Of a stretch of DNA of 64,000 nt, positions 44,181 to 52,854 are shown one piece after another. The notes below the pieces were generated by a model. That model saw nothing but the letters and a program-made list of their open reading frames with translations, did not search any database and was not told where the DNA came from. Position numbers and translations under genes: made by a program. The stretch covers positions 62,001 through 126,000 of the forward strand of contig LNEB01000003.1 of the NCBI GenBank assembly GCA_001464795.1. The letters are read 5' to 3'. This stretch comes from Bdellovibrionales bacterium Ga0074139 (GTDB taxonomy: Bacteria; Bdellovibrionota; Bdellovibrionia; Bdellovibrionales; Bdellovibrionaceae). Within the stretch, counting starts at the first letter, position 1. The number at the start of each line of letters is the position of its first letter.

Positions 44181-44259
44181 GAAAGACTCCTTGATTTAAA
44201 AAATGAACTCGAGCAAAACAAGTTGACAGAATAATTCAAATCATTCAACGGTGAATCTT

Positions 44260-45057
44260 ATGGCAAAAACAAAGACAAAAAAACCTGTTAAACCTGCAGC
44301 AAAAACTCTAAATAAAGCGAAAGCGAAGCCTGCAAAAGTGGCCAAAGCCCCTGCTAAACCAGCTGCCAAAGCTGCAGCAAAGCCGGCTAAGCCTTCAAAA
44401 CCACTCGCAAAAGAGAAAACTGTTAAAGCAGTTACTGTGAAGCCCGCTACAAAAGCTCCAGCCCCTGCTAAAAAAGCAAAAGCTCCTAAAAAAGAAATCA
44501 AAAAAGAAGCCGAAGAGCTGGATATTTTTGATGACGGCGATGTGTCAGAAAGTGAAGAGCTTTTAGAGTACCAAGCTGAACTCGAAATCAGTGAAGAGCT
44601 TGAAGAAGAAGTGGAAACAGATCAAGACGATGATTTGCTTGAAACCACAGCTGCGCCTTCTGATTCTGATGAAGACGTGGTTTTAACAGATGCCGATGGT
44701 AACCGTTATTGCCGAGCCAAAGACTGCGACCAAACAGCAGCAGTCGACGGGTATTGCCGCTTTCACTACCTTTTGTTTTGGAAGAAAATCCAGATCCGAA
44801 AAGAAATTTTGATCGATGGAAAACTTGAAAAATACGTCGACGACTTAACCTCTAGGTACCCTGACAAATTCATTGAAGTTTTAAGAAAAGATCTTAAGAC
44901 CACAAAAGACTTTTTGGCTGCTATCGCTGAGCTCGAAATTGATGAAAGCGCTGGCGAAAATGAATTCGAAGAAGACGCTCAAACTTTCATTGATGAAGTT
45001 CGTGGAATTTCTGATGTGGCGGGTGCGGGTTCAGGAATGGACGACGACGAGTTCTAG
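44260..45057 (+). CDS. histone H1-like protein with acidic middle and Cys/His motif
   Basis: 265 residues from the ATG at 44260. Residues 1-85 are Lys/Ala/Pro repeats (AKPAK, AAKPAKP) like eukaryotic H1 tails and bacterial AlgP/HctB-type proteins. Residues 88-145 are strongly acidic (EELEEEVETDQDDD). Then YCRAKDCDQTAAVDGYCRFHY, C-x4-C-x8-C-x2-H, a possible zinc knuckle, and a helical C-terminus ending in DDDEF. Basic tail plus acidic stretch suggests a DNA-binding protein with self-shielding. Family by layout only. Confidence 0.75.
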   Translation: MAKTKTKKPVKPAAKTLNKAKAKPAKVAKAPAKPAAKAAAKPAKPSKPLAKEKTVKAVTVKPATKAPAPAKKAKAPKKEIKKEAEELDIFDDGDVSESEELLEYQAELEISEELEEEVETDQDDDLLETTAAPSDSDEDVVLTDADGNRYCRAKDCDQTAAVDGYCRFHYLLFWKKIQIRKEILIDGKLEKYVDDLTSRYPDKFIEVLRKDLKTTKDFLAAIAELEIDESAGENEFEEDAQTFIDEVRGISDVAGAGSGMDDDEF

Positions 45058-45058
45058 T

Positions 45059-45610
45059 TCAGTGAAGGGGGCCTTTTGGGCCTCCTGATGAATCATCATC
45101 AGGATCTTCATCTTCAGAATCTGCCAAATCTTCCAAGTCTTCTTCTTCATAAACTAACTTATCATCTTCGTTATCAAGTAACTGACTGGCTTTTTTAGCG
45201 AGTTCTGAATTTTCAGTGGAATGTTGAACCCAGATTTTTTTGCCCTCAAAATCAGATTCAGTCCAAGTGTAAGGAAGTTCTAAGGCATCGGGGTCGTCAA
45301 AGTGTTCAGACATCAGACTACCAGCTGCGTCCACGCAAATGCTTAAGCACGTCAAAGCCGAGTCTTCTTGAGTCAATTTGTAGGGCATCGAAACTTCAAA
45401 ATTGTACTGAGCCAATCTTCCATTTTCAATGTAGCCCACACGAAGTAGAATTTCTTCCTGATAAATTCGACCTTCCGCAATGATTCTCGAGTTTTGCAGC
45501 TCTTTTTGAAAGTTTTCTTTGAAGAGTTCTTGGATTTGTAGAACTACATCTTGAGGAATCGGAGTCCACTTCTTTGAAGATTTTAAACGTGGTTGCATAA
45601 TCCTCCTCAT
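45059..45610 (-). CDS. hypothetical protein with acidic C-terminus
   Basis: 183 residues. The first 110 are a mixed alpha/beta domain (VVLQIQELFKENFQKEL, EGRIYQEEILLRVGYIENG, LTCLSICVDAAGSLM); the last 40 are Asp/Glu-rich (EEEDLEDLADSEDEDPDDD). No family recognised. Convergent with the histone-like gene, one base between stops. Start at ATG 45610 or the ATG at 45598 after AGGAGG (3-nt spacer). Confidence 0.65.
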   Translation of the reverse strand: MRRIMQPRLKSSKKWTPIPQDVVLQIQELFKENFQKELQNSRIIAEGRIYQEEILLRVGYIENGRLAQYNFEVSMPYKLTQEDSALTCLSICVDAAGSLMSEHFDDPDALELPYTWTESDFEGKKIWVQHSTENSELAKKASQLLDNEDDKLVYEEEDLEDLADSEDEDPDDDSSGGPKGPLH

Positions 45611-45668
45611 TCGGCTGCCTTGCCTAATTGACTTTAAAGCCAGTCGTACCTATAACCAAATTCCTTTT

Positions 45669-47075
45669 ATGACACAACGAGAAACTCCCACTGAAACTTT
45701 TGAATTTTTAAATAAGCCTTCTCAAAATGCGCTTAATCACGACATTGGAAAAGGCCGTGGGGTGTTCATTAGTACCTATGGTTGTCAGATGAATGTGAAT
45801 GACAGTGAACGCATGTACAGTTTGCTGGAAATGTCGAATTTCACTCCTGTTTCCACGCCTGAAGAGGCCAGTCTTATTATCATTAACTCCTGCTCGATCC
45901 GCGAAAAAGCCGTTCATAAAGTCTATTCTGAAGTGGGAACTTACCGTCCGCTAAAACAAAAAAAACCAGAACTTCTGATCGGTGTTGGTGGCTGCGTGGG
46001 CCAGCAGGAAAAAGACAAGTTGATGAAAAATCATCCGCTGATTGATTTTGTTTTTGGTACTGATGCCATAGATGAATTGCCGCAAACCATCCAGCAAGCT
46101 TTAGGTAGGTCTAGGGGTGATTCAAAAATTGTCAACGCCCAGTTTCATCACCGGGAACCTTACCATGTGGACACTTTGGTTAGAAATCCAGGGGTTGCGA
46201 CTTTTGTGAATATCACGAAAGGCTGTGATAATTTTTGCAGTTTCTGTGTGGTGCCTTTTACCAGGGGCCGGGAAAAATCAAGACCCGTCAGTCACGTTTT
46301 GAATGATATTCATTTACTAACAAAACGGGGAGTCAAAGAAGTCACACTACTTGGGCAAAATGTGAATTCTTATGAAGGTGACTGCGGCACTGATTTCGCG
46401 GACTTACTGAAAAAAGTGGCAGTGGAAACTGATCTTCAGCGAATTCGATTTACGACTTCTCATCCTAAAGATTTTAACCAAAAACTAATGACGGTGATGG
46501 CGGATCACACAGATAAAATTTGTGAATACATTCATTTGCCGTTTCAAAGTGGAAACTCAAGAATATTAGAATTGATGAACCGTGGATATTCCAGAGAAGA
46601 GTATTTAGACAAAATTAAAATGATTAAAGAAACACTTCCAAATGTGGTTTTATCCAGTGATATCATTGTGGGATTTCCGGGTGAAACCGAAAGTGAATTT
46701 CAACAGACCATCGATATGGTGGAAGAAGTGGGTTATGAAACCATTTTTGCTTTTAAATACTCGCCTAGACCTAATACTAAAGCCGCTAAATTAACAGAGC
46801 AAGTGGATGAAGCCATAAAGACTGAAAGGCTGAATCGATTGTTTGATCGTCATGAAGCTATGGCTTTTGAGATGGTAAAAAAATACGAAGGCCAAACTTT
46901 AGAAGTTTTAGTGGAAAAAGTGGAAACCGGCGGATTGAAGCTTTCCGGAAGATCCAGACAAAATAAATTGGTGTTTTTCGAAGGTCCTGAATCACTGCTA
47001 GGACAAATGGTTCCAGTTAAAATTATCCGGGCCATGCCTGCTGTGTTTCGTGGTGAAATTGTGGTGCCCTCATGA
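45669..47075 (+). CDS. miaB: tRNA-2-methylthio-N6-dimethylallyladenosine synthase MiaB
   Basis: 468 residues. N-terminal UPF0004 domain with three cluster cysteines (STYGCQMNV, INSCSIREKA, GVGGCVGQ), radical-SAM C-x3-C-x2-C as G-C-D-N-F-C-S-F-C, and a C-terminal TRAM domain. Adds the methylthio group to ms2i6A37 in tRNAs reading UNN codons. Overlaps the next gene by 4 nt. Confidence 0.96.
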   Translation: MTQRETPTETFEFLNKPSQNALNHDIGKGRGVFISTYGCQMNVNDSERMYSLLEMSNFTPVSTPEEASLIIINSCSIREKAVHKVYSEVGTYRPLKQKKPELLIGVGGCVGQQEKDKLMKNHPLIDFVFGTDAIDELPQTIQQALGRSRGDSKIVNAQFHHREPYHVDTLVRNPGVATFVNITKGCDNFCSFCVVPFTRGREKSRPVSHVLNDIHLLTKRGVKEVTLLGQNVNSYEGDCGTDFADLLKKVAVETDLQRIRFTTSHPKDFNQKLMTVMADHTDKICEYIHLPFQSGNSRILELMNRGYSREEYLDKIKMIKETLPNVVLSSDIIVGFPGETESEFQQTIDMVEEVGYETIFAFKYSPRPNTKAAKLTEQVDEAIKTERLNRLFDRHEAMAFEMVKKYEGQTLEVLVEKVETGGLKLSGRSRQNKLVFFEGPESLLGQMVPVKIIRAMPAVFRGEIVVPS

Positions 47076-47572
47076 ATGAAGAAGTTTTTCATCAAAAGGA
47101 TTTAATTGCTTTAAATCCTTTTGGAATTTCTATTTCCCCTGCCAACGAGCGTCCTTTTTTAATTCTAAAAAGTAAAAATAATGAACACACTTTGCCGGTG
47201 TTTTTAAATCCTTTGGAAGCGGGCGTAACTTTAACTCAAAGTAATAAGTCGATCCCACCGCTCACGCCGCATCGATTTGTCAGAGAACTAATAAAATCCT
47301 TAGATATTAAAATTCAACAGATGGTGTTTGTAGAAATCAAAGGCATGCATCAGTTTGTAAGACTTTATTTTCAAGGGCACCCCAAGCAGAACTCCATGCG
47401 GCTTCGGGCCGATGAAGTGATGTCTTTGGCTCTTGAACTTGAGGTTCCCATTTTTGCCACAGAGGATCATATCCTACGAGCTAAGGTTTTAAATACGCAA
47501 ATGGAGTCCTTTTCTGAAGATTTCATTAAGAATGCGAAAGATCTCAAAAAAAACCAGCCTTATATGATGTAG
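47072..47572 (+). CDS. DUF151 / bifunctional-nuclease-family protein
   Basis: 166 residues. The BFN/DUF151 fold is seen in FLILKSKNNEHTLPVFLNPLEAGVTL, TPHRFVRELIKSLDIKIQQMVFVEIK and the C-terminal SMRLRADEVMSLALELEVPIFAT. Family members cleave DNA or RNA in other organisms; activity here is not proven. ATGA overlap with miaB. Confidence 0.87.
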   Translation: MNEEVFHQKDLIALNPFGISISPANERPFLILKSKNNEHTLPVFLNPLEAGVTLTQSNKSIPPLTPHRFVRELIKSLDIKIQQMVFVEIKGMHQFVRLYFQGHPKQNSMRLRADEVMSLALELEVPIFATEDHILRAKVLNTQMESFSEDFIKNAKDLKKNQPYMM

Positions 47573-47612
47573 TTGTTTTACATCATTTTTGTTTCCTGCC
47601 AGACTTGGAAGT

Positions 47613-48137
47613 ATGAAAAATACCTTTAAGGCCCGAGGCAAAACTCCCGTTATTCATGAAAAATCCTGGATCGCACCGACTGCAGCTGTGATTGGTGATG
47701 TGACCATAGAAGAAGGGGCTAGTGTTTGGTTTCACACCGTTCTTCGCGGGGATGTGATGCCAATCAAAATTGGCAGGGAATCCAACATTCAAGACAACAC
47801 TGTCATTCACGGAACCTTTCAGAAATATGGAACCACCATTGCCGAGCGAGTGACCATCGGACACTCGTGTATTTTACACGGCACCACCATTGGCCGCGAA
47901 ACTTTGATCGGCATGGGTAGCATTTTGATGGATAATACAAAAATTGGGGCAGGCTGCATTGTGGGAGCTGGATCTTTAGTCACGGAAGGATCCCAATTTC
48001 CTGATGGGGTTTTGATTTTAGGAAGACCTGCTAAAGTGATCCGGGAATTGAAGCCAGAGGAAAAAGCTTTTCTGCCACAAAGTGCAAATAACTATATTCA
48101 TTATCAAACTTGGTACAACGAAGATGGAGAAAATTAA
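47613..48137 (+). CDS. gamma-carbonic-anhydrase-family protein
   Basis: 174 residues from ATG 47613. Left-handed beta-helix of hexapeptide repeats (IGDVTIEEGASVWFHTVLRGDVMPIKIG). Zinc-ligand histidines fit the family: VIHGTF and GHSCILHG. These proteins are either carbonic anhydrases or acetyltransferase-like; the pattern with R-G-D and N-I-Q-D-N is the CamH/PaaY type. Confidence 0.9.
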   Translation: MKNTFKARGKTPVIHEKSWIAPTAAVIGDVTIEEGASVWFHTVLRGDVMPIKIGRESNIQDNTVIHGTFQKYGTTIAERVTIGHSCILHGTTIGRETLIGMGSILMDNTKIGAGCIVGAGSLVTEGSQFPDGVLILGRPAKVIRELKPEEKAFLPQSANNYIHYQTWYNEDGEN

Positions 48138-48138
48138 A

Positions 48139-49596
48139 ATGGAGCAAAAACTAGCACTGACCTTTGATGATATTCTACTGGTACCTCAGTATTCAGAAAT
48201 CATTCCATCGGAAGTTCAGCCCAAAACTTTTTTTGCTAAAAATCTTTATTTGAATATGCCGATTTTATCGTCCGCCATGGATACGGTCACAGAAAATAAA
48301 TTGGCCAGGGTCATGGCTCAATTTGGTGGCTTGGGTGTGATTCATAAAAATTTGAGTTTTGAAAAACAAGCCTTGGAAGTGGAAAAAGTAAAAAAATATG
48401 AAAGCGGAATGATTCAAGATCCGATCACTTTAGGACCTGATCATTATGTACGTGAAGCTTTGGAAGTGATGGCTAAATTTTCTATCTCAGGAGTTCCCAT
48501 CACGGTCCAAGGAAAGCTTGTGGGAATATTAACCAACCGTGATCTTCGCTTTGAAACCAATATCGATCAGCCTGTGAAAAATTTAATGACCAAAGAAAAA
48601 CTAGTCACAGCTGTTGAAGGTACCACTCTTGATCAAGCTAAAAAAATTCTTCAAGCCCATAGAATCGAAAAACTTCCTGTGGTGGATAAAAATGGCTACT
48701 TAAAAGGTTTGATCACCATTAAAGATATCGAAAAAGCGCAAGCCTTTCCTAATGCGACTAAAGATTCCCGTGGAAGATTAATCGCAGCGGCCGCTGTCGG
48801 AGTGGGAACAGAAGCCTATGACAGAATCGAGTCCTTGATCCAGGCGCAAGTGGATGTCATCTGTGTGGACACAGCTCATGGACATTCTAAAAACGTCATG
48901 GAAGTTGTTAAATATATTCATGAAAGACATCCACAAATAATAATCGTTGCAGGAAACGTAGTCACAGCTGATGCGACCACAGCTTTAATTCAAGCCGGTG
49001 CTGATGTGGTGAAAGTGGGGGTGGGTCCAGGAAGCATTTGCACGACTCGGGTGGTGACAGGTGTGGGTATGCCTCAGATATCAGCCATTCAAGAGTGTTC
49101 ACTAGCTGCAAAAAAATTAGGAAAATCCATTATTGCCGATGGTGGTGTGAAATTCTCTGGAGATTTAACTAAAGCTTTAGCTTTGGGTGCGAACACCGTG
49201 ATGATTGGAGGATTACTGGCAGGTGCTGATGAAGCGCCAGGCGAGACCATTTTATTTCAAGGGCGAACTTATAAAGTTTACCGCGGCATGGGTAGCCTTG
49301 GAGCCATGAGTGATGGCTCGAAAGATCGCTACGGACAAGCCGATATTGTGGACGAAGAAAAATTAGTCCCTGAAGGTATTGAAGGAAAAGTTCCCTATAA
49401 AGGAAGTGCCTCAGCCATTCTACATCAGCTGGTGGGTGGACTGAAATCCGGAATGGGATACTTAGGAGCCAGCAACATCGATGAGCTTCAAAAGCGAGCG
49501 AAATTTGTACAAATCAGTTCTCAGGGTTTAAGAGAATCCCATGTTCATGATGTCAGTATTACCAAAGAAGCTCCTAATTACCGATTGGAATCATAA
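48139..49596 (+). CDS. guaB: inosine-5'-monophosphate dehydrogenase
   Basis: 485 residues from the ATG at 48139, one base after the previous stop, with GGAG nine bases before; a start at 48124 would overlap. Core: [15 protein letters not shown], two CBS domains (about 95-210), catalytic loop [15 protein letters not shown] with the active Cys, and the flap MGSLGAM. Makes XMP from IMP. guaA follows immediately. Confidence 0.97.
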   Translation: MEQKLALTFDDILLVPQYSEIIPSEVQPKTFFAKNLYLNMPILSSAMDTVTENKLARVMAQFGGLGVIHKNLSFEKQALEVEKVKKYESGMIQDPITLGPDHYVREALEVMAKFSISGVPITVQGKLVGILTNRDLRFETNIDQPVKNLMTKEKLVTAVEGTTLDQAKKILQAHRIEKLPVVDKNGYLKGLITIKDIEKAQAFPNATKDSRGRLIAAAAVGVGTEAYDRIESLIQAQVDVICVDTAHGHSKNVMEVVKYIHERHPQIIIVAGNVVTADATTALIQAGADVVKVGVGPGSICTTRVVTGVGMPQISAIQECSLAAKKLGKSIIADGGVKFSGDLTKALALGANTVMIGGLLAGADEAPGETILFQGRTYKVYRGMGSLGAMSDGSKDRYGQADIVDEEKLVPEGIEGKVPYKGSASAILHQLVGGLKSGMGYLGASNIDELQKRAKFVQISSQGLRESHVHDVSITKEAPNYRLES

Positions 49597-49599
49597 AAT

Positions 49600-51120
49600 A
49601 TGCTGCGCGGATTTATTATTCTGGATTTTGGTTCTCAGTACACTCAAATCATTGCAAGAAGACTACGTGATATCGGCTTCTATTCAGAAATTGTGCCCCA
49701 TGATATGTCCATGGATCAGATCAAACAAAAAAATCCCTATGGTCTTATTTTAAGCGGTGGTCCTCAATCAGTTTATGATCAAAACTCTTTATCAAGGGAT
49801 GTGAAAGCATTACTTGAAGTGGCTCCGCTGATGGGAATTTGCTACGGCTTTCAATTGATCATTCATCAATTGGGTGGAAAAATTGAGCCAGCCAATCACC
49901 GCGAGTACGGTAAACAAATGGTCCGCTGGAAAAAACCTTTTCGAGGTGTGTCTTTAAATCAATCCGTTTGGATGAGCCACGGGGATGTGGCCACAAAAAT
50001 TCCTGAGCAATTAAAAGTCATAGCTGAATCAGAAAATCATCCAGCCGTGATTCAAGGAGAAAAAATCCTAGGTGTGCAATTTCATCCTGAGGTTTTTCAC
50101 ACGGATCAAGGCGAAGAACTGTTTTTAGAATTTGCTGAAATGTGTGCAGCCAAAAAAACTTGGAATTCTGGTTCCATGCTCGTTGAGGCCGAGAATTTTG
50201 TAAAAACCCAAGTGGGTGCAAGCGAGAAAGTTTTATGTGCTTTGTCAGGCGGCGTGGATTCCACGGTGGTGGCCACATTGTTACATAAAATTTTAAAGCC
50301 AGGGCAGTTGCAATGTTTGTTTGTGGATACAGGTCTACTTCGGGATCAAGAGGCTCAAGAAGTGATGAAGGCTTATGAAACCCTTGGCTTACCCGTGATA
50401 AAAGCTGATGCAAGAAAACTATTCTTGGAACAATTATCTGGCGTCAGTGATCCAGAAAAAAAACGAAAATTAATTGGTAAACTATTTATCGATACTTTTG
50501 ATTCTGAGGTGAAAAAATTAAAACAAAACTTCACCTGGCTCGCTCAAGGAACACTTTACCCTGATGTGATTGAATCAGTGTCACTGCATGGATCCAGTGT
50601 GACCATTAAATCCCACCACAATGTGGGCGGATTGCCAGAGAAAATGAATTTAAAAGTTTTGGAACCTGTCAGGTTTTTGTTTAAAGATGAAGTCAGAAAC
50701 TTAGGACAGTCTTTAGGATTACCAGAGTCTTTTATTCAGCGTCATCCCTTTCCAGGGCCAGGCTTAGCCATCAGAATTTTAGGTGAAATTTCGGAAAGCA
50801 AAATTCAGATTTTACAAAAGGCCGATAGAATCTACATTGATTTTTTAAAAGAGAAAAATCTGTATCATAAGATTTGGCAGGCCTTTTGTGTGCTGTTGCC
50901 TGTGCAAACAGTGGGTGTGCAAGGGGACTCAAGAACCTATGACAATGCCTTAGTCTTACGAGCTGTGACCAGCCGGGACGGCATGACCGCTGACTGGTAT
51001 GAATTTGAAATGAAAGATTTAAAAGAAGTTTCAAGCCGCATCACCAATCAGGTCAAAGGCATCAACCGAGTGGTGTATGATGTGACCAGTAAGCCGCCTG
51101 CCACCATCGAATGGGAGTAA
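49600..51120 (+). CDS. guaA: GMP synthase (glutamine-hydrolysing)
   Basis: 506 residues. Class I amidotransferase: G-I-C-Y-G-F-Q (nucleophile Cys) and VQFHPEVFHT; PP-loop SGGVDSTVVATLL for ATP; C-terminal dimerisation domain with PFPGPGLAIRI. Converts XMP to GMP. Three bases after guaB: a guaBA operon. Confidence 0.97.
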   Translation: MLRGFIILDFGSQYTQIIARRLRDIGFYSEIVPHDMSMDQIKQKNPYGLILSGGPQSVYDQNSLSRDVKALLEVAPLMGICYGFQLIIHQLGGKIEPANHREYGKQMVRWKKPFRGVSLNQSVWMSHGDVATKIPEQLKVIAESENHPAVIQGEKILGVQFHPEVFHTDQGEELFLEFAEMCAAKKTWNSGSMLVEAENFVKTQVGASEKVLCALSGGVDSTVVATLLHKILKPGQLQCLFVDTGLLRDQEAQEVMKAYETLGLPVIKADARKLFLEQLSGVSDPEKKRKLIGKLFIDTFDSEVKKLKQNFTWLAQGTLYPDVIESVSLHGSSVTIKSHHNVGGLPEKMNLKVLEPVRFLFKDEVRNLGQSLGLPESFIQRHPFPGPGLAIRILGEISESKIQILQKADRIYIDFLKEKNLYHKIWQAFCVLLPVQTVGVQGDSRTYDNALVLRAVTSRDGMTADWYEFEMKDLKEVSSRITNQVKGINRVVYDVTSKPPATIEWE

Positions 51121-51184
51121 ATAAGCTCACGTCCGAGATGTCCGAGTTTCGCTGATCACCTGACCTTTTACCCTTTCCATCGCT

Positions 51185-51238
51185 GGGCACCGCCCCACTT
51201 GCTTATTGCATCCACTGCTCTTTATGGGGGCGGTGCCC
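51185..51238. repeat. REP-like inverted pair upstream of RAYT
   Basis: GGGCACCGCCCC (51185-51196) and GGGGCGGTGCCC (51227-51238) are exact reverse complements 30 nt apart. Each arm is itself a mini-hairpin, GGGC-ACC-GCCC and GGGC-GGT-GCCC. The 3' arm runs up to the RAYT start codon at 51239 and contains its only Shine-Dalgarno-like GGGGG. The layout resembles paired REP elements around REP-associated tyrosine transposases. Confidence 0.75.
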
Positions 51239-51799
51239 ATGCCAAAATCAAAACAACTGTCATTATTCAGCAATCAGAAGCCTCAAAAAGCTCACGGTGG
51301 TAGCCTTGCTGTTGAAAAAAGACGCTCAAAAAGACCAATCAACATCAAACAAAGCCATCACATCACCATGAAGTCCCATCATGCCGTGGGTTCAAGATCT
51401 TTGTTTCGCTTTAAAAAAATCATTGTTCAGCTTATGAAAAAAAATGCCTTTAAATTTCACATCAAAGTTTATGAGTACTCTATTCAAGGGAATTATTTGC
51501 ATCTGCTTGTTAAAGCCCAAAACCTGGAAGGTTTACAGAATTTCTTCAGGGTCCTTGCAGGACACACAGCTCAGCGAATTTTAAAAGAATTTCCAATAAA
51601 GCAAAGCGCGGGCGGTGCCTCACGAAAGAAGAAAGGGTGTAAGAAGAACCAGCGTAAATTCTGGAGTTATCTTCTATTTTCTAGAATTGTCAGCTGGGGG
51701 CGAGAATTCAAACGTGTGGCAAGTTACATTCAGCAAAATACTCTTGAGCTACTACAGGTGATTGCTTATCAGCCGAGATCAAAAAGTAATTCGAGCTAG
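51239..51799 (+). CDS. REP-associated / IS200-like Y1 transposase (RAYT)
   Basis: 186 residues, start ATG 51239 (GGGGG upstream; an ATG at 51224 and GTG 51233 are in frame). Core fold: FRFKKIIVQLMKKNAFKFHIKVYEYSIQGNYLHLL, then the Y-containing helix ASYIQQNTLE (Y163). The HUH motif reads Y86-L-H88 where most family members have H-x-H. A basic insert (SRKKKGCKKNQRK, residues 128-140) is unusual. No neighbouring cargo; probably a domesticated single-copy nickase acting on the flanking GGGC-N3-GCCC repeats. GC-rich compared with neighbours upstream of 51239. Confidence 0.82.
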   Translation: MPKSKQLSLFSNQKPQKAHGGSLAVEKRRSKRPINIKQSHHITMKSHHAVGSRSLFRFKKIIVQLMKKNAFKFHIKVYEYSIQGNYLHLLVKAQNLEGLQNFFRVLAGHTAQRILKEFPIKQSAGGASRKKKGCKKNQRKFWSYLLFSRIVSWGREFKRVASYIQQNTLELLQVIAYQPRSKSNSS

Positions 51800-51805
51800 A
51801 TGGGT

Positions 51806-51844
51806 CCTAATACCATTTAGGGTCTCAGTGTCTAAAAATGAGAC
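51806..51844 (+). repeat. two abutting hairpins downstream of RAYT
   Basis: CCTAA-N6-TTAGG (51806-51821) is immediately followed by GTCTCA-N11-TGAGAC (51822-51844), starting 7 bp after the RAYT stop. No T run follows, so they are not obvious terminators. They could mark the right end of the REP/RAYT unit or act as a bidirectional stop. Confidence 0.5.
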
Positions 51845-51912
51845 AGTGGCGAACAGCCAAAGTGAATGAATGTCACTTCACACGGGTCCTGTTTGTGCAA
51901 AACCAGCAGCTC

Positions 51913-52854
51913 ATGAAGATATTTATAAATCTGCTGATTTCACTTTTAATGATGATGTCTCAGGCTTTCTCACAAAGTCTGGATTCAACAATAACCCAGT
52001 TAGATGACAAAATAGCGAAAGTTGTTGTTGATAAAAAAGGTGATGTGACAATTGTATTTCGTGACGGCAGAGAAGCTCAGGTATTTTATGGGCTGACTGG
52101 CGCTTTAGATGGCCAAATACCATTGATGCAATTGGAAAATTCCTGCGGTTACGAATTGAAACCAGCTAATTGTAAAGTTTTGGCTCGTTATGAAAACTAC
52201 CGAGTCCAATTGCAGTGGACGAAAAACCCTAATGCAAAGAAATTGGGTCAAGTGGTCGAGAAATACTATCCCGACCAACCCAATGATGTATCTAAAATAC
52301 AAGAAGACATTTTTACATCACCTATCACCTATCAAAAAACCTTTTTGGAACCAAGAAAAGGACAATTCCGCTACGAACTCAGTTGTGATCAAACCCAGTG
52401 GATCGAAAATGCTAGGACTTCAGACAAGCTCAGTTTATTTTCTTCTGTTTCAAACGAAATAATGTTTACAAATGATGAAACAGATGTGGATGAAAACCAG
52501 AGTCTTTCAGAAATTTTCAATGCACAGTTTAAATTGAATGAAAGAAACAATTATGAGCTGATGACCTATGCCTATTCTCACTCCTCCTTTGGGTCCGCTG
52601 ATCCTTTCTTAAGCAATCAAGTGATCCATTTTGTTTATGAAAAAGATAAAAAATCTTGCCATGTCTCATTTGCAGCTAATGCAGGGGAACTGATTGCGCA
52701 GGTGAGAAAATTGACAGAAAGTTCAGCACCGAATCAGAATAAAAAGCTGTTAAAAAAAATGGGTGAATTAAGGTCATCTGAAATATATTCGCTTATTTCG
52801 GAGATTCTGAACTCTAAGGTTGATTCAGAGCTGAATCTGCAGAGGTATCGATAA
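51913..52854 (+). CDS. hypothetical secreted protein of DUF1588/DUF1501 locus
   Basis: 313 residues from ATG 51913, where the signal peptide (IFINLLISLLMMMSQAFS) begins; the open frame to 51838 would put 25 polar residues first. Cysteines SCGYE, NCKV, SCDQT and SCHVS. Mature part is beta-rich; no family recognised. Stop TAATG overlaps the next start. First gene of a five-gene set transcribed in one direction. Confidence 0.72.
   Translation: MKIFINLLISLLMMMSQAFSQSLDSTITQLDDKIAKVVVDKKGDVTIVFRDGREAQVFYGLTGALDGQIPLMQLENSCGYELKPANCKVLARYENYRVQLQWTKNPNAKKLGQVVEKYYPDQPNDVSKIQEDIFTSPITYQKTFLEPRKGQFRYELSCDQTQWIENARTSDKLSLFSSVSNEIMFTNDETDVDENQSLSEIFNAQFKLNERNNYELMTYAYSHSSFGSADPFLSNQVIHFVYEKDKKSCHVSFAANAGELIAQVRKLTESSAPNQNKKLLKKMGELRSSEIYSLISEILNSKVDSELNLQRYR

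Noticed and set aside
44241-44501. Antisense frame rich in Ala, Phe and Gly opposite the histone-like gene
   Set aside because: It is simply the complement of AAR/GCN-rich codons of the Lys/Ala tail; hydrophobic but low-complexity and without a ribosome-binding site.
51130-51146. GTCCGAG-AT-GTCCGAG direct repeat after guaA
   Set aside because: Short and single; no matching repeat seen on the other side of the RAYT unit, so I could not call it a target-site duplication.
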